Source: Pseudomonas sp. H1h (GTDB lineage: Bacteria > Pseudomonadota > Gammaproteobacteria > Pseudomonadales > Pseudomonadaceae). Taken from it: a DNA stretch of 64,000 nt. Shown here piece by piece: positions 1-7,950 of the stretch. The DNA lies in assembly GCF_000633255.1 (NCBI RefSeq), contig NZ_AYMJ01000018.1, positions 372,001 through 436,000 on the forward strand, read 5' to 3'. How positions within the stretch are numbered: the first letter of the stretch is position 1; each line of letters begins with the position of its first letter. The position numbers were made by a program, and so were the translations under genes. A model generated the notes under the pieces. That model was not told the DNA's origin, made no database searches, and worked only from the letters and a program-made list of their open reading frames with translations.

Positions 1-250
1 TCAGCAGCGCATTGACCAGAATACACAGCCATCCGGGGATAAGACCCTCCAGATAGAGGCCACCCGTGACGACCATCCCTATCAGGGAAAGCGCCATGAC
101 GCTCGCACCAAGAGCATTCTGATACTGCAGGACCGGATAACGCTCACGTAGATAATTGCCATGTTCGGTAATGCGCCTGGTTACATTCTCGATCTTTTCC
201 TGATCGGTATCAGGGCGTTCAAGTGGGCTGGTGTTTTCCATGACATTCAT
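1..250 (-). CDS. N-terminal part of a membrane protein, possibly a fatty acid desaturase (runs off left edge)
   Basis: About 83 N-terminal codons are visible. The start at 250 has a GAGGA motif 8 bases upstream; an alternative in-frame ATG lies at 241. The protein opens with a charged, soluble stretch (ENTSPLERPDTDQEK), then an HGNYLRERYP segment, then two hydrophobic helices (ALGASVMALSLIGMVV and WLCILVNALL). This order is what I remember from Pseudomonas membrane desaturase/hydroxylase relatives, where the His-rich boxes would follow just past the edge. Those boxes are not in the window, so the family name is an inference; the membrane nature is directly visible. Confidence 0.45.
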   Translation of the reverse strand, partial: MNVMENTSPLERPDTDQEKIENVTRRITEHGNYLRERYPVLQYQNALGASVMALSLIGMVVTGGLYLEGLIPGWLCILVNALL

Positions 251-570
251 TTATTCATCCTCTGTTTGCGCCGGGGAGTTACCCGTCCCGTCAAGCCGGT
301 CACGTCAATTGTTCGAGCGATAAAACAACAGGTGCTAAAAAACACCGCGCAAAGTGCGTGCGCGCTATTCAATAAGTGCCAAATCGACGGCATTCCAAAA
401 AGCTTGCTAGAATCATTTCGGGTTTTGAAATGATAAGGCAAGTACCCGTCTTTGCAACTGTGTATTTTGGGTGGGTCAAGTGTTACAGGTGTTGTGTAAT
501 TATTTGATTATTTAGTTACAGTTTGTACAAATATAAAATGCATGCGTACAAGTATTGCCAAGGAGGCACC
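251..570. other. Intergenic region with AT-rich promoter zone
   Basis: No credible gene is seen between the divergent membrane protein and recombinase genes. The stretch 480-545 is notably AT-rich and contains the 10-base palindrome TTTGTACAAA at 522-531 followed by ATATAAAATG, which could be a -10 region for the recombinase gene. The palindrome is a candidate operator; nothing identifies its binder. Confidence 0.4.
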
Positions 571-1134
571 ATGAGATTGCACCGCATAAAATATTTCCGG
601 CTGTCTCTACAACCGTCCGAGGACAACACAGAGAAAATCAGCCGTCATGATGTATTTGACGCAATGTTTTTCGATGAGCTTGCCGACAATTCCGTGAATC
701 GCGCAGGCCTTCAAAGGCTGATTCGCTACGTGCAATGCGGGGACACCGTGGTGGTGGACAGCATGGCATCGCTCACCTCCAGCACCGAACAGTTGTGCAG
801 CATCATTCGGCAGATGATGGAAAAACAGGTAACGCTCGAGTTTCTGAATGAAAACCTGATTTTTCGCCATGACTGTCTTGAAGTGGTGGAGCCCATCATT
901 GCCGTCATGGAGCAGCTCGCAGAGTTCGAGCGTGCGGCGACCAGGGAAAAACAGGCCGCAGGAATTGCTAGCGCAAAGAGTCGGGGGTCCTACAGAGGCC
1001 GCAAGAAAAAACTGTCTGACAGTCAGGTTGTCAGTTTGATTGGCCGAGCCAGCAACGGGGAAAGCAAATCCAGATTGGCACGTGATTTTGATATCAGTCG
1101 TCAGACGCTTTATCGGTACTTGAAACCTACCTAG
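571..1134 (+). CDS. Serine recombinase (resolvase/invertase) family protein lacking catalytic arginines
   Basis: 187 aa; start chosen at 571 because AGGAGG lies just upstream, although the frame is open from 523. Residues 5-140 follow the resolvase fold: the nucleophile region reads YFRLS (Ser12), then NRAGLQRL (matching the conserved Arg45 region), VVVDSMASL, and [12 protein letters not shown] (the usual AEFER block). The C-terminus has the Hin-type DNA-binding domain with RGRKKKLS followed by a helix-turn-helix ([20 protein letters not shown]). In active enzymes the middle motif is D-R-L-x-R; here both arginines are serines (SMASLTSS). The protein should bind DNA, but strand exchange is doubtful, so it may be a degenerate enzyme or a regulator. 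No adjacent invertible segment or transposon was recognised. Confidence 0.8.
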   Translation: MRLHRIKYFRLSLQPSEDNTEKISRHDVFDAMFFDELADNSVNRAGLQRLIRYVQCGDTVVVDSMASLTSSTEQLCSIIRQMMEKQVTLEFLNENLIFRHDCLEVVEPIIAVMEQLAEFERAATREKQAAGIASAKSRGSYRGRKKKLSDSQVVSLIGRASNGESKSRLARDFDISRQTLYRYLKPT

Positions 1135-1180
1135 AGTCTTTTCGGCAAAGCGGGCCATTCATCAACCCGGCTTCGGAAAC

Positions 1181-1209
1181 TAGCTAAGCAAGTTAGCTAT
1201 ATGTTAGCT
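1181..1209. promoter_or_regulatory. Inverted repeat, candidate MarR operator
   Basis: TAGCTAA (1181-1187) and TTAGCTA (1193-1199) form a perfect 7-base inverted repeat with a 5-base spacer, and a third half-site TTAGCT follows at 1204-1209. It lies 50-78 bases upstream of the MarR start, the usual place for autoregulation. Binding is inferred from position and symmetry only. Confidence 0.5.
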
Positions 1210-1258
1210 TGGCTTTTCTCATCACGATCAGCCTCGAAATTCTGGATAGCCGCTAAGC

Positions 1259-1771
1259 ATGAAGTCACCTTCACCCCCCGCCGAAGACCCACGCAATCTG
1301 CAAATCGCCAGCGACACCGTCGGCCAGCAGCTGCAGCAGATCGCTATCCTGACCCGAAAATCGGCGAGCCATCTGGGCATGGCCCTGGGCATCAATCAGA
1401 CCGACATGGCCGCGCTGGAGCACTTGATCACGGACGGACCGCTGCCGCCCACCGAGCTTGCAGCGCGGCTTTCTGTGACCACCGCAGGCATTACTCAAGT
1501 CATCGACCGACTGGAGCGCGCCGGGCATGTGGTCCGTGAGCGCCAGCTCGATGACAAGCGTCGGGTGCTGGTCTGTCCCGTAGCCGAGTCGGTGGCGCAG
1601 GCTTATCGGCATGTCGCGCCAATGCTCAATGGCCTGAGCGCTGTGCTCGGCGCGCTCGAAGGGCGGGAGCGCGCGGTGGTCGAGGGGTTTCTCGGGCAGG
1701 TGATCGAGGTCTACCGCAGCACCTTGCCCGGTAGCGCTGATCCTGACGCTGAACAGCAGGGCGCGCGATGA
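1259..1771 (+). CDS. MarR family transcriptional regulator
   Basis: 170 aa, normal for MarR. The winged helix lies at about residues 55-120: LEHLITDGPLPPTELAARLSVTTAGITQVIDRLERAGHVVRERQLDDKRRVLV, with the typical wing sequence DDKRR. Flanking helices give the dimer interface. It overlaps the next gene by ATGA (1768-1771), so regulator and FAD monooxygenase are translationally coupled, which suggests it represses this pair and responds to the monooxygenase substrate or a related aromatic. The inverted repeat at 1181-1209 is the obvious candidate operator. Confidence 0.9.
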   Translation: MKSPSPPAEDPRNLQIASDTVGQQLQQIAILTRKSASHLGMALGINQTDMAALEHLITDGPLPPTELAARLSVTTAGITQVIDRLERAGHVVRERQLDDKRRVLVCPVAESVAQAYRHVAPMLNGLSAVLGALEGRERAVVEGFLGQVIEVYRSTLPGSADPDAEQQGAR

Positions 1772-2970
1772 AAGCAAAAAAAGTGCTGGTGAGCGGAGCA
1801 AGCATCGCCGGGCCTGCCCTGGCCTATTGGCTGTCCCGGCAGGGCATGGACGTCACCGTGGTCGAGAGGGCGCCGGCGTTTCGCGATGGCGGGCAGACGA
1901 TCGACGTGCGGGGTGCCGGTCGTATCGTCGTTCAGCGTATGGGGCTTGAGGGCCAGATCCGGGCGAACACGACCCATGAGCAGGGCATCGCCTTTGTTGA
2001 CCGGGGCAATCAGACCAAAGCGTTCATTGATGTGGATGCGTTTGAGGGTGACGGCCCTATCGCCGAACTGGAAATCCTGCGCGGCGAACTCGCCAAACTC
2101 TTGATCCGCCACAGCCAGGACCGGGTCACGTATCGGTTCGGCGACAGCATCGAAACCATCGAGGACGATGGCGAGCAGGTGCAGGTGCGCTTCGAGCAGG
2201 GAAGTGAGCAGGTTTACGATTTGGTGATTGTCGCCGAAGGCATCGGCTCGGCGACGCGCAATCAGGTATTTGGCGATGAAGTCCAGCGCCGCCCCCTCAA
2301 TCTCTACACCGCCTATTTCACCGTGCCTCGGCAGCCGAGCGATGGTCAGGTCATGCGTTGGTACAACATCCCCGGCGGCCGCTGTGTGTGTTTGCGCCCG
2401 GATAATCTGGGCACCACGAGGGCCTTTTTGTCTTTCCAGCAAGCGCCGAGCGGGTACGAGAAACTGCCGAAGGATCAGCAGGTGTCGTTGCTCAAGCACA
2501 TGTTCGCCGATGCCGGTTGGGAGACGCCTCGCGTGCTCGCTGCGCTGGAGGATGCAACCGACCTTTATCTGGACGCAGTGGGGCAGGTCAAGATGCCCCG
2601 TTGGTCCAAGGGGCGCATCGCGCTGGTGGGCGATGCAGCCTATTGTGCCTCGCCCATCAGCGGCATGGGCACGAGCCTGGGATTGTGCGGCGCGTATGTG
2701 CTGGCCGGTGAACTGGGCCGCCACGCCGACCACACCCAAGCGTTCGCGGCTTACGAAAAGCGCCTGCGTCCTTACGTGACGCAGGCGCAAAGCGTGCCCG
2801 GGTTCGCGCCGAGACTGGCATCGCCGCATTCACGTCTGGGCATTGCACTCGGCCACGCAGTGTTGAGGATGGCCACCGCACCGGGGTTGAGGAGCTTGTT
2901 CGCAAAGATTCTTTCACCGAAGGCTGACGCCATCCACCTGCCGAATTATGAAGATCCGCAGGGCATGTAG
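1768..2970 (+). CDS. FAD-dependent monooxygenase (PHBH/tetracycline-destructase type)
   Basis: 400 aa, usual for class A flavoprotein monooxygenases. Residues 6-33 carry the dinucleotide-binding beta-alpha-beta with GASIAGPALAYWLSRQGMDVTVVER, and the second FAD motif LVGDAAYCASPISGMGTSLGL occurs near residue 290. Such enzymes hydroxylate aromatic or polyketide-like compounds with NAD(P)H and O2 in the cytoplasm. The arrangement with a coupled MarR regulator points to an inducible detoxification role; the substrate cannot be read from sequence. Confidence 0.88.
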   Translation: MKAKKVLVSGASIAGPALAYWLSRQGMDVTVVERAPAFRDGGQTIDVRGAGRIVVQRMGLEGQIRANTTHEQGIAFVDRGNQTKAFIDVDAFEGDGPIAELEILRGELAKLLIRHSQDRVTYRFGDSIETIEDDGEQVQVRFEQGSEQVYDLVIVAEGIGSATRNQVFGDEVQRRPLNLYTAYFTVPRQPSDGQVMRWYNIPGGRCVCLRPDNLGTTRAFLSFQQAPSGYEKLPKDQQVSLLKHMFADAGWETPRVLAALEDATDLYLDAVGQVKMPRWSKGRIALVGDAAYCASPISGMGTSLGLCGAYVLAGELGRHADHTQAFAAYEKRLRPYVTQAQSVPGFAPRLASPHSRLGIALGHAVLRMATAPGLRSLFAKILSPKADAIHLPNYEDPQGM

Positions 2971-3004
2971 CGGGAGCGTTTCCGGCCGAAAGCCAGGCTT
3001 GCTA

Positions 3005-3021
3005 ATGACACTGTGTGTCAT
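3005..3021. promoter_or_regulatory. 17-base palindrome overlapping a promoter-like region
   Basis: ATGACAC and GTGTCAT flank TGT, giving a perfect inverted repeat directly abutting TATAGT, a possible -10 element, 50 bases before the glutamine amidotransferase start. Its placement suggests an operator that blocks polymerase; the regulator is unknown. Confidence 0.4.
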
Positions 3022-3069
3022 ATAGTCTTTTGCGTGTCGCTCCATCGCGCCTCCCATCAAGGATTTTCA

Positions 3070-3792
3070 ATGAACGTTCATTTCGTGGTTCACGAAGCAT
3101 TCGAGTTGCCCGGTGCCTATGAGACCTGGGTTCTGCAGCGGGGGTACGAGGCAAGCTATTCGCATGTCCACGCGTTCGATGCCTTGCCCGAAAGCGTGGA
3201 GAGCATTGACCTGCTGGTGGTGCTGGGTGGCCCGCAATCGCCGGCGACTACGCTGGAGGATTGCCCGCATTTCGACGCGGCTGCCGAGTGCGGATTGATC
3301 GCTAAAGCCATCAAGGCAAACAAAGCGGTAGTGGGCGTCTGCCTGGGGGCGCAACTGGTGGGTGAGGCGCTGGGGGCTGCACACGGTCACAGCCCGGAAA
3401 AGGAAATCGGCAAGTTTGCGATCAGGCTGACGGAGGCGGGGAAGGGCAATGCGAAGGTGGCGCACTTCGGCGATGTGCTGGAGGTAGGGCATTGGCACAA
3501 CGATATGCCGGGGCTGACGGCGGATGCGAAGATCCTCGCCGCAAGTGAAGGTTGCCCGCGGCAGATTGTCGAGTACAGCGATCTGGTCTACGGCTTTCAG
3601 TGCCACATGGAGTTCACGGCGGATGCCGTGGAGTCCTTGATTGGCGCATCCGGCGACGAGTTGGCAGCGGCGACTGGACGTCGATTCGTGCAGCAGCCGG
3701 CGGCGCTTCGAACCAATGTCTATGAGGAGATGAACCTCAAGCTCTTCGAGTTTCTCGACCAGTTGGTGGCACAGTATCAGCGGCAACGCTAG
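3070..3792 (+). CDS. Class I glutamine amidotransferase-like protein (GuaA-type stand-alone)
   Basis: 240 aa from the ATG at 3070, preceded by AAGGA; the frame opens earlier but without a ribosome site. The class I triad is present: Cys91 in GVCLGAQLVG (nucleophile elbow) and His179-x-Glu181 in GFQCHMEF. LLVVLGGPQSP near residue 50 is the oxyanion strand. Stand-alone members of this family act on gamma-glutamyl compounds or remain uncharacterised; no synthase partner is adjacent, so the amide donor and acceptor are unknown. Confidence 0.88.
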   Translation: MNVHFVVHEAFELPGAYETWVLQRGYEASYSHVHAFDALPESVESIDLLVVLGGPQSPATTLEDCPHFDAAAECGLIAKAIKANKAVVGVCLGAQLVGEALGAAHGHSPEKEIGKFAIRLTEAGKGNAKVAHFGDVLEVGHWHNDMPGLTADAKILAASEGCPRQIVEYSDLVYGFQCHMEFTADAVESLIGASGDELAAATGRRFVQQPAALRTNVYEEMNLKLFEFLDQLVAQYQRQR

Positions 3793-3812
3793 GGCTGGAA
3801 AACTCATCAATG

Positions 3813-3840
3813 GCGCCGTAAAACCACGGTTTCACGGCGC
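3813..3840. terminator. Bidirectional terminator hairpin between convergent genes
   Basis: GCGCCGT at 3813-3819 pairs with ACGGCGC at 3834-3840, extended by AAACC/GGTTT inside. It lies between the stop codons of the amidotransferase and the cupin gene. Confidence 0.6.
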
Positions 3841-3847
3841 ATTCTGT

Positions 3848-4234
3848 TCAGATCCAGACGTCGTTGTCCGCCGTGCGCTCCCCACCTTCGTGTCCGGTGT
3901 TACGCACACCCCGAGGCTCGATCATCATCAATCGCGCTTCTCCCTCTGCTGCCGTCCGATGCTCGATCCCGCGTGGCACGACGTACAACTCACCTGGCCC
4001 GATGTAGACGCTGCCATGGGGCAGATCGATCCGCAGCGTGCCTTCGATCACGATAAAGGCTTCATCGGTTTCCGGGTGGGAGTGCCAGATGAACTCACCT
4101 TCGATGCGAACCACCTTGAACTGGTAGTCATTCATTTCGGCGACCACTCGCGGGCTCCATTGCTGGTCGATCAGTGCGGCTTTTTGCGCCAGATTGATGG
4201 CGTGCAGACTCGGTTCTTTGCGGGTGTGTGACAT
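3848..4234 (-). CDS. Small cupin domain protein
   Basis: 128 aa single-domain cupin. Motif 1 reads HSHPETDEAFIVIEGTLRI and motif 2 is GPGELYVVPRGIEHRT, so a HxH...E...H metal site is likely. RBS AGAGGA lies at good spacing. Such cupins are often isomerases or dioxygenase-like; the function is not deducible. The divergent AraC gene ends just upstream on the same strand, with only 32 bases between them, so the two could be cotranscribed. Confidence 0.85.
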   Translation of the reverse strand: MSHTRKEPSLHAINLAQKAALIDQQWSPRVVAEMNDYQFKVVRIEGEFIWHSHPETDEAFIVIEGTLRIDLPHGSVYIGPGELYVVPRGIEHRTAAEGEARLMMIEPRGVRNTGHEGGERTADNDVWI

Positions 4235-4266
4235 GACAGATCCTCTCTCAAACGGGAGTCGTCAGC

Positions 4267-5130
4267 CTAGCGAAGGGGCGATTGGCAATGCTTGTACGAT
4301 CCTGCAAGTTGACCCTGTGTGCGCACGCGCTCCAGCCAACGCGACGGAGATACACCATAAGTACGGGTGAAGTGTCGGGTCATGTGACTCTGGTCGTGAA
4401 AACCCGCCGCCAGCGCGGCGTCCACCAGCGAGAACCGGTCAAGTACCAGCATGCGGAATACATCCAGGCGACGCAGGGTCACGAAACGATAAGGGCTGGT
4501 GCCGAACAGCACTCTGAAGTCCCGGGAGAGGCTCCACTTTTCACGGCCGCTGGCGTGCTCCAGCATCTCCAGCGTCACGCTCTGGTGCAGGTGGGCCATG
4601 ATGAATTCTCTGGCGCGCTCGGCTGCCGGGTAGTCGAGCAGTTTGCGTCCACGAGGTTTGCCCGCCACCGCTCGCAGGGCCATTGCCAGCTCAAACAGGG
4701 CGTCCTGTTCTTCCAGCGGATCGAGTGTGTGATCCATCGCCTGCACGAAGGATTCGCTGGCCCGATACAGACGCGGATCGCTGGAGAGGCCGCCGGCGAT
4801 AAAGGGTAACGGCTCACCCTTTAAAACCTGCTGAATCAGGGCCGGGTCGATATAGGCCATGCGATAGTGGAAACCTGCTTCGGTCCCGGCCATGCCGTCG
4901 TGCAGTTCATCTGGATGCAGCAGCAAAGTGTTTCCCGGCAAACCGTGGCGCAAGGTGCCCTTGTAGTGAAAGCTCTGCACGCCGGAGAGTGTGCGGCCGA
5001 TCGAATAAGTGTCGTGCCGATGTGGCTGGTAGCCATGGCCGCCAAACCAGGCCTCGATGCGTTCTATCCGCCCCGGCTGAGTGCTGCGCACTACCCAATC
5101 GGAACCAGGATCTGGTTTGGACTGTTCCAT
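4267..5130 (-). CDS. AraC family transcriptional regulator with N-terminal cupin
   Basis: 287 aa. Residues 10-150 form an AraC-type ligand-binding cupin (WFGGHGYQPHRHDTYSIGRTLSGVQSF, LLLHPDELHDG). The C-terminal 100 residues have two helix-turn-helices, the second ending in the signature AALAAGFHDQSHMTRHFTRTYGVSPSRW. It precedes the cupin gene on the same strand and may control it. Confidence 0.9.
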   Translation of the reverse strand: MEQSKPDPGSDWVVRSTQPGRIERIEAWFGGHGYQPHRHDTYSIGRTLSGVQSFHYKGTLRHGLPGNTLLLHPDELHDGMAGTEAGFHYRMAYIDPALIQQVLKGEPLPFIAGGLSSDPRLYRASESFVQAMDHTLDPLEEQDALFELAMALRAVAGKPRGRKLLDYPAAERAREFIMAHLHQSVTLEMLEHASGREKWSLSRDFRVLFGTSPYRFVTLRRLDVFRMLVLDRFSLVDAALAAGFHDQSHMTRHFTRTYGVSPSRWLERVRTQGQLAGSYKHCQSPLR

Positions 5131-5211
5131 GGTTTAACTGTCCCTGAAGGAGAAAGCCAGCTGCGAAGGATGATAGCGAACCTGATCGAAAGCCGGGTGC
5201 TTACAGCTCCA

Positions 5212-5580
5212 TCACCGTTGCCCCCGCGTGTTTTGCGCCAGACGCGCACGCCAGTTGCCACCGTGCGTGCGCAGGCACTCTTGTTCGGAGTCGAAACGCA
5301 CACAGCGGTCTGAAGGGCGCAGGTCGATGTCGGCTTCCCTCAGTGCGGTGGCCGTCAGTTCGAAGATGCGTGCTTTGGCTTGCGTCAGGGCGAGCGTTTT
5401 GTCTGCCTCGGTTTCGAACACCCAGATGACTGTCAGGGTTTCCGGCAACTCGTTCAGGTCAACGGTGTGGGTCAGCCAGGTGAAGCCTTTGATTTCACCT
5501 TTTGCGGTTTCACACGCGTCAGTGAGCGTGGCAATCAAGCGCCTCTCGATCCGCGCCAGTTCACGTTTTCCAGGGGGCAT
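5212..5580 (-). CDS. Conserved hypothetical protein
   Basis: 122 aa from the ATG at 5580, chosen because AAAGGAAC sits 6-7 bases upstream; an ATG at 5628 in frame lacks such a site. The protein starts MPPGKRELARIERRLIATLTDACETAK and continues with IKGFTWLTHTVDLNELPETLTVIWVF, an alpha/beta domain with no catalytic motif I recognise. I recall similar Pseudomonas proteins being labelled Fis family regulators, but I see no convincing helix-turn-helix, so no function is assigned. Confidence 0.65.
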   Translation of the reverse strand: MPPGKRELARIERRLIATLTDACETAKGEIKGFTWLTHTVDLNELPETLTVIWVFETEADKTLALTQAKARIFELTATALREADIDLRPSDRCVRFDSEQECLRTHGGNWRARLAQNTRGQR

Positions 5581-5831
5581 TGCGAGTTCCTTTGCCGACA
5601 ATGGCCAGCGATCAAAAGCGCTCATCATATATCGCCGGCAGCGAGGAAGTCGTACGCCGGATCAAAGGCGAACTCTTCGCGTATTCCCAGGTTTGTAGAT
5701 CAGCGTATCCAGCTCTTTACCCGCCACTGCCTCCGGGTCAGGCCCGGTACTTTTTTCTATCGCCTGAATCCGCGTGCAGAGAGCTGAAGCTGCGGTAACA
5801 TGCCTCACCTCACTACCCACGAGCATTGAAA

Positions 5832-6473
5832 ATGGATTCTCACTCGATTCTGACCTTCACCCTGGTTGCGGCAATTGCCATCGCCAGTCCCGGGCCTGCG
5901 ACTTTGATGGCGATCAACAACAGCCTGGCTCACGGGCAGCGCAGCGCGATCTGGTCATCGCTGGGCAATGCCAGCGGCCTGTTCTGCCTGTCGGCGGCGG
6001 CGATGTTGGGGTTGGGGGCATTGCTGGCGAGTTCCGAGTGGCTGTTCAATGCGGTGAAAATTCTTGGTGCCGGCTACCTGTTCTATCTGGGGCTCAAGCA
6101 GTTGTTCAAGAAAGGCCCGATGCTGCCCGACGGCATTGCCGATGACGTGAGCAAGAGCCGGCCGACCCGGACGAAGCTGTATAAGTCGGCGTTCCTCACG
6201 GCGGTGACCAACCCCAAGGCGACGATGTTTTTCACCGCGCTGTTCCCGCAGTTCATTGATCAGGGCGCAACGCTGTTGCCGCAGTTCCTGATCCTGACCT
6301 CAATCTTCATGGCATTGTCGGTGACGTCGCTGAGCCTGTATGCCGCGCTGGCCTCCCGGGCCAAGGGTGTGCTGACCCGGCCCGCGTTGTCGCGTTGGGT
6401 CAGCCGGGTGGTGGGCACCACGTTCATCGGTTTTGGTACGGCGATTTTGACCATGCGCCGGCAAACCGTTTAA
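5832..6473 (+). CDS. LysE/RhtB family amino acid exporter
   Basis: 213 aa from ATG 5832 (a TTG two codons earlier is less likely). The family signature ASPGPATLMAINNSLAHGQRSAIWSSLGNASG is at residues 18-50, and VTNPKATMFFTALFPQFI at about 125-142 marks the second conserved loop. Six hydrophobic helices are visible. It is predicted to export an amino acid or a similar small amine across the inner membrane. It stands alone between genes on the opposite strand. Confidence 0.9.
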   Translation: MDSHSILTFTLVAAIAIASPGPATLMAINNSLAHGQRSAIWSSLGNASGLFCLSAAAMLGLGALLASSEWLFNAVKILGAGYLFYLGLKQLFKKGPMLPDGIADDVSKSRPTRTKLYKSAFLTAVTNPKATMFFTALFPQFIDQGATLLPQFLILTSIFMALSVTSLSLYAALASRAKGVLTRPALSRWVSRVVGTTFIGFGTAILTMRRQTV

Positions 6474-6482
6474 GCCCTGGAA

Positions 6483-7322
6483 TCAATCCAGGTCGCTGGC
6501 CTGATGCCGTTCCGCGACCTGGCTCGCCTCGTCACCCCAGGTGCGGTTGACGCGTTGCCCGCGCTTGACTGCCGGTCGCTGGGCGATATCTTCTGCCCAG
6601 CGTTGCACGTGGGTGTACTCCTGGGCCGCTAGAAACTCGGCAGCCGAATACACGTTGTTGCGCACCAGTTGGCCGTACCACGGCCAGACGGCGATGTCGG
6701 CGATGGTGTAGCTGTCGCCGGCCAGATAGCGGCTTTCACCGAGACGGCGGTCAAGCACGTCGAGCTGTCGCTTGGCTTCCATGGTGAAGCGGTTGATCGG
6801 GTATTCGAGCTTCTCCGGTGCATACGCGTAGAAATGCCCGAAGCCACCACCCAGATAAGGCGCCGCGCCCATCTGCCAGAACAGCCAGTTGAGGGTTTCG
6901 GTGCGCCCGGCTGGGTCTTTGGGCAGGAAGGCGCCGAATTTCTCCGCGAGATACAACAGGATCGAGCCGGACTCGAACACCCGAATCGGCGGCTGCGCGC
7001 TCCGGTCGAGCAGTGCCGGAATCTTCGAGTTCGGGTTGATCTCGACAAAGCCGCTGGAGAACTGATCGCCTTCGTTGATGCGAATCAGCCACGCATCGTA
7101 TTCGGCACCGGTGTGCCCCAGTGCGAGCAACTCTTCCAGCAGGATGGTCACCTTCACGCCGTTGGGCGTTGCCAGCGAATAAAGCTGCAGCGGATGCTTG
7201 CCCACGGGCAGCGTTTTGTCATGCGTCGGCCCGGCAATCGGGCGGTTGATGCTGGCGAACTGGCCGCCGGACGGTGCTTCGTGCTTCCAGACTTTGGGCG
7301 GTACGTAGGGCGCTTTACTCAT
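6483..7322 (-). CDS. yghU: Glutathione-dependent disulfide-bond oxidoreductase, YghU-type GST
   Basis: 279 aa, matching YghU/Nu-class glutathione transferases. The N-terminal extension KVWKHEAPSGGQFASINRPIAGPTHDKTLPVG precedes the thioredoxin-like domain (LYSLATPNGVKVTILLEEL, NPNSKIPALLD, ESGSILLYLAEKFG), and the C-terminal helical domain contains GDSYTIADIAVWPW. Family members bind two glutathiones and reduce disulfides. Convergent with the LysE gene, 9 bases apart. Confidence 0.92.
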   Translation of the reverse strand: MSKAPYVPPKVWKHEAPSGGQFASINRPIAGPTHDKTLPVGKHPLQLYSLATPNGVKVTILLEELLALGHTGAEYDAWLIRINEGDQFSSGFVEINPNSKIPALLDRSAQPPIRVFESGSILLYLAEKFGAFLPKDPAGRTETLNWLFWQMGAAPYLGGGFGHFYAYAPEKLEYPINRFTMEAKRQLDVLDRRLGESRYLAGDSYTIADIAVWPWYGQLVRNNVYSAAEFLAAQEYTHVQRWAEDIAQRPAVKRGQRVNRTWGDEASQVAERHQASDLD

Positions 7323-7395
7323 GAAACGGGCCTCATCGTGATTGTGCCGAGAATGACCTGACGGGTATCAGACGCGACAGCATAAACGCTCTGGC

Positions 7396-7485
7396 TCAAG
7401 TCTGCGCAACCCCCGGAATCATCAAACAGGCCGCCAGGCCAATCAGCGCGGCATCAATCACCTTGTCGATCGTGACGATTTCCAT
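7396..7485 (-). pseudogene. Possible 3' remnant of a LysE-like transporter
   Basis: The minus-strand reading here ends IVTIDKVIDAALIGLAACLMIPGVAQT then stop, which resembles the last helix of LysE/RhtB exporters. Nothing recognisable lies upstream of it; past about 7485 the opposite strand holds the 3' half of a LysR gene. The assignment rests on about 25 residues and is weak by itself. Confidence 0.3.
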
Positions 7486-7950
7486 TGGGATGCAAGCGTG
7501 CATGGCGTGACGATTTGCGAGGAGTGGATCGCCCCGGTCTGCGTGCCGACCGGTCGTCCTGCAAGCGATCATTTGCACGGCGCACGCTTGTTGCGCGGCA
7601 AGACGCGCCCGCAGGCGTGGGACAACTGGCTGCGGCTGGCGGATATGACCGCGGCAGACGCCAGCCGGGTCGATTACGAGCATTTCTACCTGTGCATTCA
7701 GGCGGCGCTGGCAGGGTTGGAGATTGGCATGACGTCGTTTCTGATGGTGCAGGACGAACTCAAGTCCGGCCAGTTGATCGCGCCATTCGGTTTTGTGCGC
7801 GACGGTTCGAGCTATTGCCTGTTGTCAGCGCGACCGTTTGCGCAGAGCACCAATGCCATGCTGTTCCAGCAATGGATCACGCAACAGATGAGCCTGTGCA
7901 GCCAACAGTTTGCCGAGGGCGCTGCGGTGCATTCGCCCACGGTTATTTAA
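7486..7950 (+). pseudogene. 3' half of a GcvA-type LysR regulator gene
   Basis: About 150 codons encode the C-terminal part of a LysR effector domain: EEWIAPVCVPTGRPASDHLHGARLLRGKTRPQAWDNWLRLADM, then YEHFYLCIQAALAGLEIGMTSFLMVQDELKSGQLIAPFGFVRDGSSYCLLSARP. The DNA-binding domain and first half of the sensor domain (about 150 residues) are absent. A GTG at 7498 could start translation but would give a protein without helix-turn-helix. The 3' end overlaps the convergent lipoprotein gene by 8 bases. Confidence 0.7.

Noticed and set aside
161-433. 90-aa open frame on the plus strand
   Set aside because: Antisense to the edge membrane protein and its leader; no ribosome site or domain.
571-1134. 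Insertion sequence or invertible element around the recombinase
   Set aside because: No terminal inverted repeats, target duplication or invertible promoter could be found in the flanks.
5733-5756. CCGGG/CCCGG hairpin plus six T on the plus strand
   Set aside because: No plus-strand gene precedes it and the stem is only five pairs; too weak to call a terminator.
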